Below the pieces are notes generated by a model. That model saw nothing but the letters and a program-made list of their open reading frames with translations, was not told where the DNA came from and made no database searches. The position numbers and the translations under genes are program-made. Source: Flavobacteriaceae bacterium (GTDB taxonomy: Bacteria; Bacteroidota; Bacteroidia; Flavobacteriales; Flavobacteriaceae). From it: DNA of 44,804 nucleotides. The stretch's first letter is position 1. Every line of letters begins with the position of its first letter. Shown one piece after another: positions 16,931-25,825 of the stretch. The DNA is taken from NCBI GenBank assembly GCA_024635765.1, contig JAGXIE010000010.1, positions 1 to 44,804 on the forward strand. Direction: 5' to 3'.

Positions 16931-19333
16931 ATGAAACACTTACTTCTATGCATCCTGTTCGTTAGTTCTCTGACGACGTTTGGCCAATCGAAAAAAGATA
17001 TTGGAGGAAAAATTCTCGACAGTTCAGGCAATCCACTGCCTGGTGCAACCATTGTGGAAAAAGGCAATCCTAATAACGGGGTTCTTTCTGATTTTTATGG
17101 TGAATTTATTATCAGCGTAAATGAAGATGCCAAAGAACTTATAGTTTCTTATTTAGGCTTTGAGACTCAAACCGTACAAATTACGGGTAACAATTTAAAT
17201 ATTACTTTGAAGCCTGAAGTAAATGAATTGGATAGTGTAACCATCAAAGGTTTTTCTTCGGTTGCCAGTAAAGCACGTGTAAGAGCACAGGAAATTCAGA
17301 GTTTGCCAGAAACCACAGTTGCTATCAATGCTCAAACCATTGAGTCAAATGGTATTGATAATATCCAATCGTTTACGTCACAAATATCGAATGTCACTTT
17401 TACGGAAGCACAGCAACCGGGAGTAAATTTTCTTACCGTTCGTGGAATTTCCCAAATTAGAAATGCCGAATCACCCGTGGCGGTAGTGATCGACGGAATG
17501 ACATTACCAGACGCAAGTGCCATGAATATGTCTTTATACGATATAGAGTTATTGGAGTTTGTAAAAGGTCCTCAAGGAACACTCTACGGTAAAAACGCGA
17601 TTGCAGGCGCCATAAATATTATCACTAAAGACCCAACAAATAAGAATAAAACTAAAGTAATGCTTTCTTCTGGTAACGGCGGGCTATTTGGAGCTGGTTT
17701 ATCTTCTTCGGGAGCAATCACCAAAGACAAGTTTTATTATAGTGTGACGGGTAGATACACCACTTTTGACGGTTTAATTAATAATACATTTTTAAATCAA
17801 AAAGTTGATTTTTCAAAGGAGTTTAACGTTAGGGCCAAATTAAAATATAGATTCAATCCAAGATGGTCTGCCGTTTTTGTTCAAGATAATTTTAAGATTG
17901 ATGCCGGGGGTAATTATTATGTCACCAAAACTGACATATTCGATCCTACAATCCCGGTTCTTGCTGATGATGATTATTCTAATGAGCCATTTGGAGATGT
18001 TTTAGGCGACTCCGAATTGTCCAATTCATTAAGCAGTTTTAAAGTAGAAGGCTCGTTGAACAAGGTAAAAATTCAGTCCGTTACTTCTTTTAACGCCACT
18101 AGAAGATACTATATCGGTGAAAATGACTACTCTCAATATGCTTTTAGCAAGGTTTCACAACAATCAGATTCAGACACTTTTAGTCAAGAGATTAGATTAA
18201 TATCAAATACGGCCGAAGACTCTAAACTTAATTACACATTTGGTTCGTTGTTTCAAAACAGTAAACGTTATTTAAATACCTCCACATTCTTAAACAGAAC
18301 CTATTATGAAGGCGGTTTTGTCGATGCATCTGCAGAAAATGCCAATTACAGTACTGACCCGTTAGTAGGAAATGATGATGATAATACAATACAAACATTG
18401 GCTGCATTTGGTTTTTTAGACTATAAGTTATTACCGAAGCTTACCCTTTCGGCCGGGGTCCGTGTAGATTATGATAAACTCAAAAATGAATCGCGTATTT
18501 CCAATACTTCTCTTGAAAATGATATAACTGTGTGGCAACCAAAATTCTCTTTGGCCTATGAAATATCTGAAACGATATTAGCATATACTAATTATGGTCG
18601 CGGTTATAGAAGTGGCGGATTTAATTCAGAAGAAACTGTAAAATTTGGTAAAACCTATGAGCCAGAATTTACAAATAATTATGAGATTGGTTTAAAAACA
18701 AGCTTCTTGAACAATAGAATTATTTTTAATAATTCCTTTTATTTCATAGATTTTGAAAATCAGCAACAATACACCTTTATACCTGTTACACCTTCAGTAT
18801 TGGGAATCTATAATTTTGAAGAATCTAAAATATCTGGGTTTGAATCAGAAATAAAATTTAAAGCAACAAATAACATTGATTTCTTTGCAAGTTTGGGATT
18901 AAATGACGGTGAGATAAAAAAAGGAACTTATAATAGATTGACCAACGCTGCCGCATTTGATTATGAAACGCATGAAGAGGTCGATGTAAGCGGAAACACA
19001 TCTCCTTTTACCATTAAAAGCACCTTACAAATTGGTGCAAACGCCAACTTTGAATTAAAAGAAAATTCCACTTTAGGTTTTCATGTGAACGTAGATAATA
19101 GAGGTACTCAATATTGGGATCCATTAGAAGAATACAAACAAGAACCGTATACACTTGTGAATGCCAGAGTCAATTTAAAGTTGAATAAATTCGGTTTAAC
19201 TATATGGTCTAATAATATTTTTGACACAAAATTCAATACGGAATTTTTCCCGACAGCAGAATTTGGTTTTAGTAATTTAAGATTTCCAAATACACCGACT
19301 ACAGTAGGTATTGACCTTTCGTATACCTTTTAA
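16931..19333 (+). CDS. TonB-dependent receptor of the hyu cluster
   Basis: Outer-membrane beta-barrel for energy-driven uptake of a scarce nutrient. A signal peptide (MKHLLLCILFVSSLTTFGQ) is followed by a carboxypeptidase-regulatory-like domain (GKILDSSGNPLPGATIVEKG). The plug contains LTVRGISQIRNAESPVAVVI and KGPQGTLYGKNAIAGAINII, and a long barrel ends in SYTF. A TTG at 16907 would extend the frame by eight residues; the ATG at 16931 places the signal peptide properly, giving 800 aa. No SusD-like partner is present, so a large glycan substrate is unlikely. It begins the same-strand cluster that contains HyuAB and the NCS1 permease. Confidence 0.92.
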   Translation: MKHLLLCILFVSSLTTFGQSKKDIGGKILDSSGNPLPGATIVEKGNPNNGVLSDFYGEFIISVNEDAKELIVSYLGFETQTVQITGNNLNITLKPEVNELDSVTIKGFSSVASKARVRAQEIQSLPETTVAINAQTIESNGIDNIQSFTSQISNVTFTEAQQPGVNFLTVRGISQIRNAESPVAVVIDGMTLPDASAMNMSLYDIELLEFVKGPQGTLYGKNAIAGAINIITKDPTNKNKTKVMLSSGNGGLFGAGLSSSGAITKDKFYYSVTGRYTTFDGLINNTFLNQKVDFSKEFNVRAKLKYRFNPRWSAVFVQDNFKIDAGGNYYVTKTDIFDPTIPVLADDDYSNEPFGDVLGDSELSNSLSSFKVEGSLNKVKIQSVTSFNATRRYYIGENDYSQYAFSKVSQQSDSDTFSQEIRLISNTAEDSKLNYTFGSLFQNSKRYLNTSTFLNRTYYEGGFVDASAENANYSTDPLVGNDDDNTIQTLAAFGFLDYKLLPKLTLSAGVRVDYDKLKNESRISNTSLENDITVWQPKFSLAYEISETILAYTNYGRGYRSGGFNSEETVKFGKTYEPEFTNNYEIGLKTSFLNNRIIFNNSFYFIDFENQQQYTFIPVTPSVLGIYNFEESKISGFESEIKFKATNNIDFFASLGLNDGEIKKGTYNRLTNAAAFDYETHEEVDVSGNTSPFTIKSTLQIGANANFELKENSTLGFHVNVDNRGTQYWDPLEEYKQEPYTLVNARVNLKLNKFGLTIWSNNIFDTKFNTEFFPTAEFGFSNLRFPNTPTTVGIDLSYTF

Positions 19334-19364
19334 ATACAATAAAATAATTTTATAATTAATTCTT

Positions 19365-19388
19365 CTCCTGTCTAAATTTAGATGGGAG
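19365..19388 (+). promoter_or_regulatory. Intercistronic hairpin between receptor and oxidoreductase genes
   Basis: A 24-nt self-complementary stretch: CTCCTGTCTAAA pairs with TTTAGATGGGAG through 12 positions including two G-U pairs, with the central pairs opening to form the loop. No T run follows, so it is not a normal terminator. Such hairpins often set mRNA processing or stability, which would let the receptor be made in different amounts from the enzymes. Confidence 0.5.
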
Positions 19389-19420
19389 GATGGTTAATTC
19401 CTTTTCAAAACTTAAATAGT

Positions 19421-20422
19421 ATGAAAATTAATTGCAACGTAATACGATTTCACGAATGTGGAGAATTAGACGTATTGAACATGGAAAATGTAACCATGGA
19501 TGACCCAATGAATGATGAAGTCTTGTTTAAGGTAGACGCTTTTGCACTTAATAGAGCCGATGTGCTTCATTACCAAGGTTTCCATACCACATTGCCAAAT
19601 TTTCCTTCACGGATTGGGTCAGAAGCCACTGGTGAGGTCGTCAAGGTTGGTAGTAAGGTTACTGATTTTAAAGTTGGAGATAGAGTTACTTCCATCCCAT
19701 TCAATACACCCAAATATGGTGTGCAAGGCGAATATGCTGTTGTCCCTCAAGACTATTTGACCAAAGCTCCTGAAAATTTAACCGTTGAAGAAGCCTGCTC
19801 CATTTGGATGCAATATTCCACAGCATATTTTGCACTGTTTCATGTAGGCAGCGTAAAAAAAGGAGATTATGTGTTTATTCCAGCAATCTCTAGTTCGGCA
19901 GGGTATGGCTGTTTTGAATTGGCAAGAGATGCGGGTGCCATCACTATAGGTTCTACCAGAACAAGTACTAAAAAAAAGGAACTCGAACAACTTGGCATAA
20001 ATCATCTAATTATAACAAAAGATGAAAATGTTGAAAAAAGATTGATGGAACTAACGAAAGGGGACGGTGTAAGTTTTGTGTACGATCCTGTGGCTGGCGC
20101 TTTTTGTAATGAATATCTAGAAGCACTGTCAAGAGGAGCCGTTGTAATTATCTACGGCTTATTAGATCCAAACCCAACTCTGTTCCCATTGGTTCCATTA
20201 ATTAGGAAAAAAGCGATAATGGATGCCTATTCCCAATTTAACCATGTAGAGGACATCGATAAATTAATTGAATGCAAGGCTTATGTTTTAAAAAGAATTA
20301 AAAAAGGAAACCTAAAACCGATAGTTAGTAAAGTATTTGATTACAAGGATTACAAAAAGGCTTACGAATACATGCTTTCCAATCAACAGGTAGGAAAAAT
20401 TGTAGTAAAAGTAAAAAACTAA
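19421..20422 (+). CDS. MDR-family (quinone oxidoreductase-like) dehydrogenase
   Basis: A medium-chain NAD(P)H-dependent oxidoreductase. Residues 1-125 are the GroES-like domain (FALNRADVLHYQGFHTTLPN, RIGSEATGEVVKVGSKV, FKVGDRV). The Rossmann domain follows with an atypical nucleotide loop in PAISSSAGYGCFELARDAGA. The zinc-binding cysteines of alcohol dehydrogenases are absent, so it is of the quinone oxidoreductase type. The start is the ATG at 19421 (MKINCNVIRFHECGELDVL), giving 333 aa; an ATG at 19382 overlaps the intercistronic hairpin and adds unlikely residues. hyuA begins 6 nt after its stop. Its substrate is unknown. Confidence 0.85.
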   Translation: MKINCNVIRFHECGELDVLNMENVTMDDPMNDEVLFKVDAFALNRADVLHYQGFHTTLPNFPSRIGSEATGEVVKVGSKVTDFKVGDRVTSIPFNTPKYGVQGEYAVVPQDYLTKAPENLTVEEACSIWMQYSTAYFALFHVGSVKKGDYVFIPAISSSAGYGCFELARDAGAITIGSTRTSTKKKELEQLGINHLIITKDENVEKRLMELTKGDGVSFVYDPVAGAFCNEYLEALSRGAVVIIYGLLDPNPTLFPLVPLIRKKAIMDAYSQFNHVEDIDKLIECKAYVLKRIKKGNLKPIVSKVFDYKDYKKAYEYMLSNQQVGKIVVKVKN

Positions 20423-20428
20423 ATAAAA

Positions 20429-22489
20429 ATGAGAGTAGCAACAGATATTGGAGGGACCTTTACCGATCTTGTTTTTTTTGATTACGATCGAGAAACAAAA
20501 GAGGTTAAAAAAGTTGAGGTATCCAAATCCAGCACAACACCTGGCGAATTCGAAAAAGGAATCTTAAATGCTATAAAAAAAATAGATTTAGATTTGAATA
20601 CTATTGATTTTTTCGCTCACGGTACAACAGTAGTAATTAACGCTATCACTGAAAGGAAAGGTTCTAAAACAGCTCTAATTACAACTGAAGGATTTAGAGA
20701 TGTACTAGAAATTGCTCGAGGTACAAGACCAGATTTGTATAATTTCAACTTTAAAAAAGAAGAACCGTTCGTCGAGCGATATTTGAGGCAAGAAGTAAAA
20801 GAACGAATCAATTACTTGGGAGAGGTCATCACACCACTAGATGAAACCACCGTAGATACCCATATCACCCAGTTTATAAAGGAAGGCGTAGAAGCGATTG
20901 CAATTTGCTTTTTACATGGGTACAAAAACCCAATTCATGAGAAACAATTGGCCACGTATATCCGTACTAAATATCCGCAATTCGAGGTTATAACTTCTCA
21001 TGAGGTGACTAGGGAATGGAGAGAATACGAACGAACGAGTTCCACTGTGCTTTCTGCTTATGTTAAACCGATAGCTACAAAATACTTAAATAACCTAACC
21101 TATCATTTACAGAAATTGGGATATAAACATAATTTATATATCATGCAATCCAATGGTGGAATTACTACCGTTGAAGATGTAAAGGCGAATCCGATTACTT
21201 TGATCGAATCAGGACCGGCAAGCGGCATGCTTGGGGCTGTGGTTTTAGGTAGAACTATTGGGAAGGAAAACTTATTAGTGCTGGACATTGGAGGCACTAC
21301 AGCAAAATGTTCGTTAATAGAAAATGGTATCCCTAAAATAGTCACTACTTATAATATAGAAAAAACAAAAACACAAGCAGGTTTTCCAATACTCACACCG
21401 GTTATAGATATTGTAGAAATCGGCAATGGTGGTGGCAGTATTGCTTGGTTAGATGATGGTGGCAAAATGCGAGTGGGTCCAAAAAGTGCTGCGGCAAACC
21501 CTGGACCTTCTTCTTATGGCAAAGGCGGAACGAGTTTTACGACAACGGATGCTAATGTGGTATGCAACAGAATTCATAAAGATTATTTTCTTGGTGGCGA
21601 ATTAAAACCAGATTTTGATAGCATAAAAATTGCGGCAAAACCCCTTTGCGAAGAATTGAATATGAGTATGGAAGAAGTGGCTCGCGGTGTCATTCGTGTT
21701 GCCAATTCTAATATGGTCAATGCCTTGAAAAGCGTTTCGGTAAACAAAGGCTATGACCCCAGAGATTTTTCACTGGTAGTTATTGGAGGTGGTGGCCCTA
21801 TGCACGGCGCATATTTGGCTGAAGAACTACAAATGCCAGAGATAATTATTCCATTGAATGCAGGGGTTTTTTCAGCATTTGGAATGTTAATGTCAGATTT
21901 GAGAAGAGATTACATTCGCACGGACGTGATGGATTTGAATGAGAAAAAGTTTTCAAGGTTAAAAGATGTTTTTCAAGAAATGAAAACAGAAGCTGTAAAA
22001 GCCTACGAAAGAGATTCTTATCAAAAAGAAGACATCAAATTTGAATACTATTTAGATCTTCGTTACAACGGACAAGAACACTCGGTAAAACTCGGGTTAG
22101 CGAATTTGAACAATTTAGTAATGAATGATATCGAAAAGGATTTTCATCAATTACACAAAAAGCGATATGCCTTTAGTTTAATGGACACTAAAATTGAAAT
22201 TGTCAACTACCATCTTGTAGCAGAAGTTATCGTAAATAAGCCTGTTATTGGTAAAGTTGAATCAAAAGGGAATACGATAAAAGAGGCCTTAATTACGACT
22301 GAAAAAGTAGATTTTGATGTGTCTGGAATTCACGAGAGCAACTTTTACGATAGAGATAAATTAGACCCTGGCATGACCGTTAACGGCCCTGCTATTATTG
22401 TAGAACAATCGACGTCAACAGTTGTTCCGCCAAAGCATCAATTCAGGATTGATGACTATGCAAACATTATTATCAGTAAAATAAAGTAA
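20429..22489 (+). CDS. hyuA: Hydantoinase/oxoprolinase family subunit A
   Basis: The ATP-binding subunit of an ATP-dependent cyclic-amide hydrolase. Family members open N-methylhydantoin, 5-oxoproline, caprolactam and similar rings, while others in the superfamily are acetone or acetophenone carboxylases. The 686-aa protein has the actin-like phosphate loop ATDIGGTFTDLVFF at the N-terminus, AHGTTVVINAITERKG, a second phosphate motif LDIGGTTAKCSLI near residue 290, and GGGGPMHGAYLAEEL near residue 450. hyuB starts 2 nt after its stop. It is a separate subunit, unlike the fused eukaryotic 5-oxoprolinase. Confidence 0.92.
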   Translation: MRVATDIGGTFTDLVFFDYDRETKEVKKVEVSKSSTTPGEFEKGILNAIKKIDLDLNTIDFFAHGTTVVINAITERKGSKTALITTEGFRDVLEIARGTRPDLYNFNFKKEEPFVERYLRQEVKERINYLGEVITPLDETTVDTHITQFIKEGVEAIAICFLHGYKNPIHEKQLATYIRTKYPQFEVITSHEVTREWREYERTSSTVLSAYVKPIATKYLNNLTYHLQKLGYKHNLYIMQSNGGITTVEDVKANPITLIESGPASGMLGAVVLGRTIGKENLLVLDIGGTTAKCSLIENGIPKIVTTYNIEKTKTQAGFPILTPVIDIVEIGNGGGSIAWLDDGGKMRVGPKSAAANPGPSSYGKGGTSFTTTDANVVCNRIHKDYFLGGELKPDFDSIKIAAKPLCEELNMSMEEVARGVIRVANSNMVNALKSVSVNKGYDPRDFSLVVIGGGGPMHGAYLAEELQMPEIIIPLNAGVFSAFGMLMSDLRRDYIRTDVMDLNEKKFSRLKDVFQEMKTEAVKAYERDSYQKEDIKFEYYLDLRYNGQEHSVKLGLANLNNLVMNDIEKDFHQLHKKRYAFSLMDTKIEIVNYHLVAEVIVNKPVIGKVESKGNTIKEALITTEKVDFDVSGIHESNFYDRDKLDPGMTVNGPAIIVEQSTSTVVPPKHQFRIDDYANIIISKIK

Positions 22490-22491
22490 CC

Positions 22492-24171
22492 ATGAGTTTA
22501 GATAAATTTACATCAGATATCATTCAGGATTCATTAATCTCTATAGGCGAAGCCATGTTTGAAACAATTCAAAGAACCAGTATGAGCCCAATTATTTATG
22601 AGGCTCTCGATTATGCGGTAGGAATTACAGATGGAGAAGGTCGATTACTAGCACAAGGGAATGGAGTTATTACGTTTTTAGCTGCAATGAGCCTTGTTGT
22701 AGAAGAAACATTGGAACGATTTGGCAAAGATAATCCCTTAAAAGAAGGCGATGTTGTTATCGCCAATACGCCTTATGCCGGAGGCGGAACACATTTATCC
22801 GACATTGCTCTTATTACGCCCATTTTTTATAAAGGTGAACGTGTTGCTTTTACTGTAAACAAAGCGCATTGGACAGATATAGGTGGTACGAATCCAGGTT
22901 CGGTATCAACCGTGTCCACCGAAATCTATCAAGAAGGTATTCATTTTCCATTCATAAAAATAAAAGAAGAAGGCAAGCTAAATCAAGCTCTTGTTAAGAT
23001 GTTAGAAGCGAATGTAAGACTTCCTAAAAGTACTTTAGGGGATTTGTTTTCTGGTATAGCAGCGAATGATGTTGGAGCCGAAAGGATCATAAAACTCATA
23101 GACAAATATGGGTTGGAAGCTTACAAACAGGCAGCCGAAGAATTTATGGAATATGGTGAACGTATTAGTTTAAAAGAGTTGCAAAAAATTCCCAATGGTG
23201 TTTATGAAAACACTGGATGGATAGAAAATGATGGGTTTGGTAATGGTCCTTTCCCTTTGAAATTGAAAATAACAATTTCAGATGAAAATATGATTTGTGA
23301 TTTTACAGGATCTCACCAACAGTTAAAAGGCCCGTTGAATTTATCCAGAACTGGATTGGAAACAGCTGTCAGGGCAGCTTTTAAATCTATAACCACACCC
23401 ACACTACCTGCAAACAATGGCTCTTTTAAGCACGTAAAACTAATATGTCCCGAAAAAACGATAGTGAGCGCTGAGACACCCGCACCAATATCTGTATATT
23501 ATGAAGTGTTTTTAGCTGCAATAGACTTGCTGTTAAAAACACTAGGTCCTGTAGTTCCAGATAAATTACCAGCTGGTCATTTTAGATCTGTATGTGTAAC
23601 TTATATTTCTGGAATCCATCCCGTAACCAATGAGTTTTACGTGCAAGCGGAACCTCTTTCGGGAGGTTGGGGAGCCTGTGCCTTTCACGATGGAAATCGC
23701 GGACAATTCTCGTATGCACATGGGGAATCTTATAACATTCCTGCAGAAACTCGAGAACGGAAATATGGAGTGGTTGTAGAAGAATACGCCTTTCATAACG
23801 AAGGAGGCGGATACGGCGAATTTCAAGGTGGCAATGGGCAATATCTAACGTTTAAAATATTGTCTGAAGAGGCTTTCTTAACAGGCGCTTTTCTTGGGTA
23901 TTCCATTCCTACTTGGGGACTTAATGAAGGCAAAGAAGGGAGCTATAATTACTTTACGGTCATAAGAACAGATGGCACTGAAGAGAATTATAATGTTGTT
24001 ACAAACGTAAAGCTGAATAAAGGAGACAGGGTAAAATTGGTAACCGCTACAGGTGGTGGTTATGGTAATCCCGAAAACAGACCTTTAGAGAAAATTCAGA
24101 GAGATTTAAAGAATGGCTTCATTACCAAAGAGCAGGCCATAGAACATTACCCTAAAATGGCCGAAGCATAA
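22492..24171 (+). CDS. hyuB: Hydantoinase/oxoprolinase family subunit B
   Basis: Catalytic partner of HyuA. The 559-aa protein starts LDKFTSDIIQDSLISIGEAM and has ANTPYAGGGTHLSDIALITP near residue 90, TVNKAHWTDIGGTNPGSVS with candidate metal ligands, and the GGYGNPENRPLEKIQRDLKN C-terminus typical of HyuB. It forms a tightly coupled pair with hyuA (2-nt spacing), and a cupin gene starts 15 nt after it. Which ring is opened cannot be read from the sequence. Confidence 0.92.
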   Translation: MSLDKFTSDIIQDSLISIGEAMFETIQRTSMSPIIYEALDYAVGITDGEGRLLAQGNGVITFLAAMSLVVEETLERFGKDNPLKEGDVVIANTPYAGGGTHLSDIALITPIFYKGERVAFTVNKAHWTDIGGTNPGSVSTVSTEIYQEGIHFPFIKIKEEGKLNQALVKMLEANVRLPKSTLGDLFSGIAANDVGAERIIKLIDKYGLEAYKQAAEEFMEYGERISLKELQKIPNGVYENTGWIENDGFGNGPFPLKLKITISDENMICDFTGSHQQLKGPLNLSRTGLETAVRAAFKSITTPTLPANNGSFKHVKLICPEKTIVSAETPAPISVYYEVFLAAIDLLLKTLGPVVPDKLPAGHFRSVCVTYISGIHPVTNEFYVQAEPLSGGWGACAFHDGNRGQFSYAHGESYNIPAETRERKYGVVVEEYAFHNEGGGYGEFQGGNGQYLTFKILSEEAFLTGAFLGYSIPTWGLNEGKEGSYNYFTVIRTDGTEENYNVVTNVKLNKGDRVKLVTATGGGYGNPENRPLEKIQRDLKNGFITKEQAIEHYPKMAEA

Positions 24172-24186
24172 CTAAAGGCGTAAAAT

Positions 24187-24510
24187 ATGGAAGTTGTAAA
24201 ATTAAGCTATCCTGAAAATGATGATTATTTAAAATACATCATTCAAAAACAAGAAAAAGGAGTCGCTGTAGATTGTGGTTCGGTCATTTTGAAGAAAGGA
24301 CAGATATTACCTTTTAAGACTTTGGATGCCCACGAAATATCCTATTTGGTTTCTGGAAAATTAAAGGTTTCAACTAAAGATGGGAATGAGAAAATAATGA
24401 ACCAAGGGGATTTAATTTATCTAAATAAAGACGAAATCCGCAAAACAGAAACCTTGGAGCACAGCAAAATTCTTTTCTTTTTGTTTAAAGAAGTCCAAAA
24501 CTGGATTTAA
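24187..24510 (+). CDS. Small cupin-domain protein
   Basis: A 107-aa single-domain cupin: KKGQILPFKTLDAHEISYLV then SGKLKVSTKDG form motif 1, and NQGDLIYLNKDEIRKTETLE forms motif 2. Metal ligands appear reduced, with one clear His in DAHEISYL. It could be a small sensor or an isomerase or epimerase helper for the HyuAB substrate; neither can be shown. It is packed between hyuB (15 nt) and the permease (16 nt), so it is part of the operon. Confidence 0.75.
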   Translation: MEVVKLSYPENDDYLKYIIQKQEKGVAVDCGSVILKKGQILPFKTLDAHEISYLVSGKLKVSTKDGNEKIMNQGDLIYLNKDEIRKTETLEHSKILFFLFKEVQNWI

Positions 24511-24526
24511 AACCTATTAATAAAAT

Positions 24527-25825
24527 ATGGAACATTCCAAAACAAACTCGCAAAGTCAAACTGATCATGCATCAGAAGTCATACCGGAAAATGCAAGACA
24601 AGCTTGGTATGTGCCTGCCTTTATTTTTGGCGGATTAGAATTTTGTATCCCTGTATTATTAATAGGCGGTATACTTATAGGGAATTTTAGTCTCTTGGAA
24701 ATTATAGGGATTTTAATGATCGCCCTTGTGTTTTTTCAATGGATAGGAAACGCCATACAAGGCTATATCGGAGCAAAAACAGGTTTAACGTCATCAGCGC
24801 TAGCGGCTTTAAGTTTTGGGAAAGAGCAATCACGAATCATCGTAGGTATTGTCATTTTAGCTTTAACTTTAGGTTGGTGGGCTATACAGACTTCTGTTGC
24901 TGCAGATGCTTTTTGCGCTTTATTAGGTATTAATAAAAATGGGGATTTGTTTTTATATATTTTAAGCACCCTTGTTATCGGAATTCTTTTTGCCATTCCC
25001 TCCATATTAGGGTATGCCTCAATTAAGTGGGTAGACTATGTAGCTATTCCTGCTGGATTATTACTGGTAACAGTAGCACTTTATCTATCTATAAATAATA
25101 TGGGTTGGGACAAAATTACCGAATGGAACCCTGAAGGTACAATGTCATTTACTGAAGCAATCAATTTGGTGATTAGCATCAATGTTGCCCAATGGTTAAT
25201 TGCACCGGATTATACAAGATTTGCAAAACCCACTTGGAGAGATAATATTTTAATTCCATTGGGTATTATTATTGTTGGTTTTCCCCTATTTATCGTTGGC
25301 GGCATTATGTCGATGGGCACAGGTAATGCGGATATTGTGCAGGTCATGCAAGAACTGGGCTTTCCTGCTTGGGGTTTCGTAGTACTTTGGGTAGCCACTT
25401 GGACGAGTCAATTAGTAAGTAATTATACAGGTGGTTTGGTCTTGTGCAATATGTTTAATCTCCATGATAATAAAAGTAGAAAAATAATGACGCTCGTATT
25501 TGCTTTAATTGGAATTGTATTGGCATTACTGGGCATTATGGACCAATTTGTAAATTTCCTTTATTCGATAGCCTTAATCGTTCCGGTAATTGCGGGTGTA
25601 ATTATGGCGCATTACTTTTTTGTAAGTAAAAAACTATTTACCACTCAACAATCTTGGAATTGGCTGGCAACAATAAGTATTTTGGTGGGTCTTTTAATAG
25701 GTTACCTAACACAATATCAATTTCCAATAGGTTTTCCAGCCGTGCAATCTTTAATTGTTTCTGGCGCACTATATGTCCTTTTAAACAAAATGCTGAATCC
25801 AAAATTAAGTGGAAAAAATATTTGA
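24527..25825 (+). CDS. NCS1-family (cytosine/hydantoin permease-like) transporter
   Basis: An inner-membrane symporter of about 12 helices, 432 aa. It has the ARQAWYVPAFIFGGLEFCIP opening of CodB-like NCS1 carriers, GALSFGKEQ-like loop residues, and NVAQWLIAPDYTRFAKPTWRDN in the middle, typical of the family. NCS1 members carry cytosine, allantoin, hydantoins, uracil and other small ring compounds. Given HyuAB in the same operon, it is likely to import a cyclic amide or imide after the TonB receptor brings it into the periplasm. It overlaps the proline dehydrogenase gene by 17 nt. Confidence 0.88.
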   Translation: MEHSKTNSQSQTDHASEVIPENARQAWYVPAFIFGGLEFCIPVLLIGGILIGNFSLLEIIGILMIALVFFQWIGNAIQGYIGAKTGLTSSALAALSFGKEQSRIIVGIVILALTLGWWAIQTSVAADAFCALLGINKNGDLFLYILSTLVIGILFAIPSILGYASIKWVDYVAIPAGLLLVTVALYLSINNMGWDKITEWNPEGTMSFTEAINLVISINVAQWLIAPDYTRFAKPTWRDNILIPLGIIIVGFPLFIVGGIMSMGTGNADIVQVMQELGFPAWGFVVLWVATWTSQLVSNYTGGLVLCNMFNLHDNKSRKIMTLVFALIGIVLALLGIMDQFVNFLYSIALIVPVIAGVIMAHYFFVSKKLFTTQQSWNWLATISILVGLLIGYLTQYQFPIGFPAVQSLIVSGALYVLLNKMLNPKLSGKNI

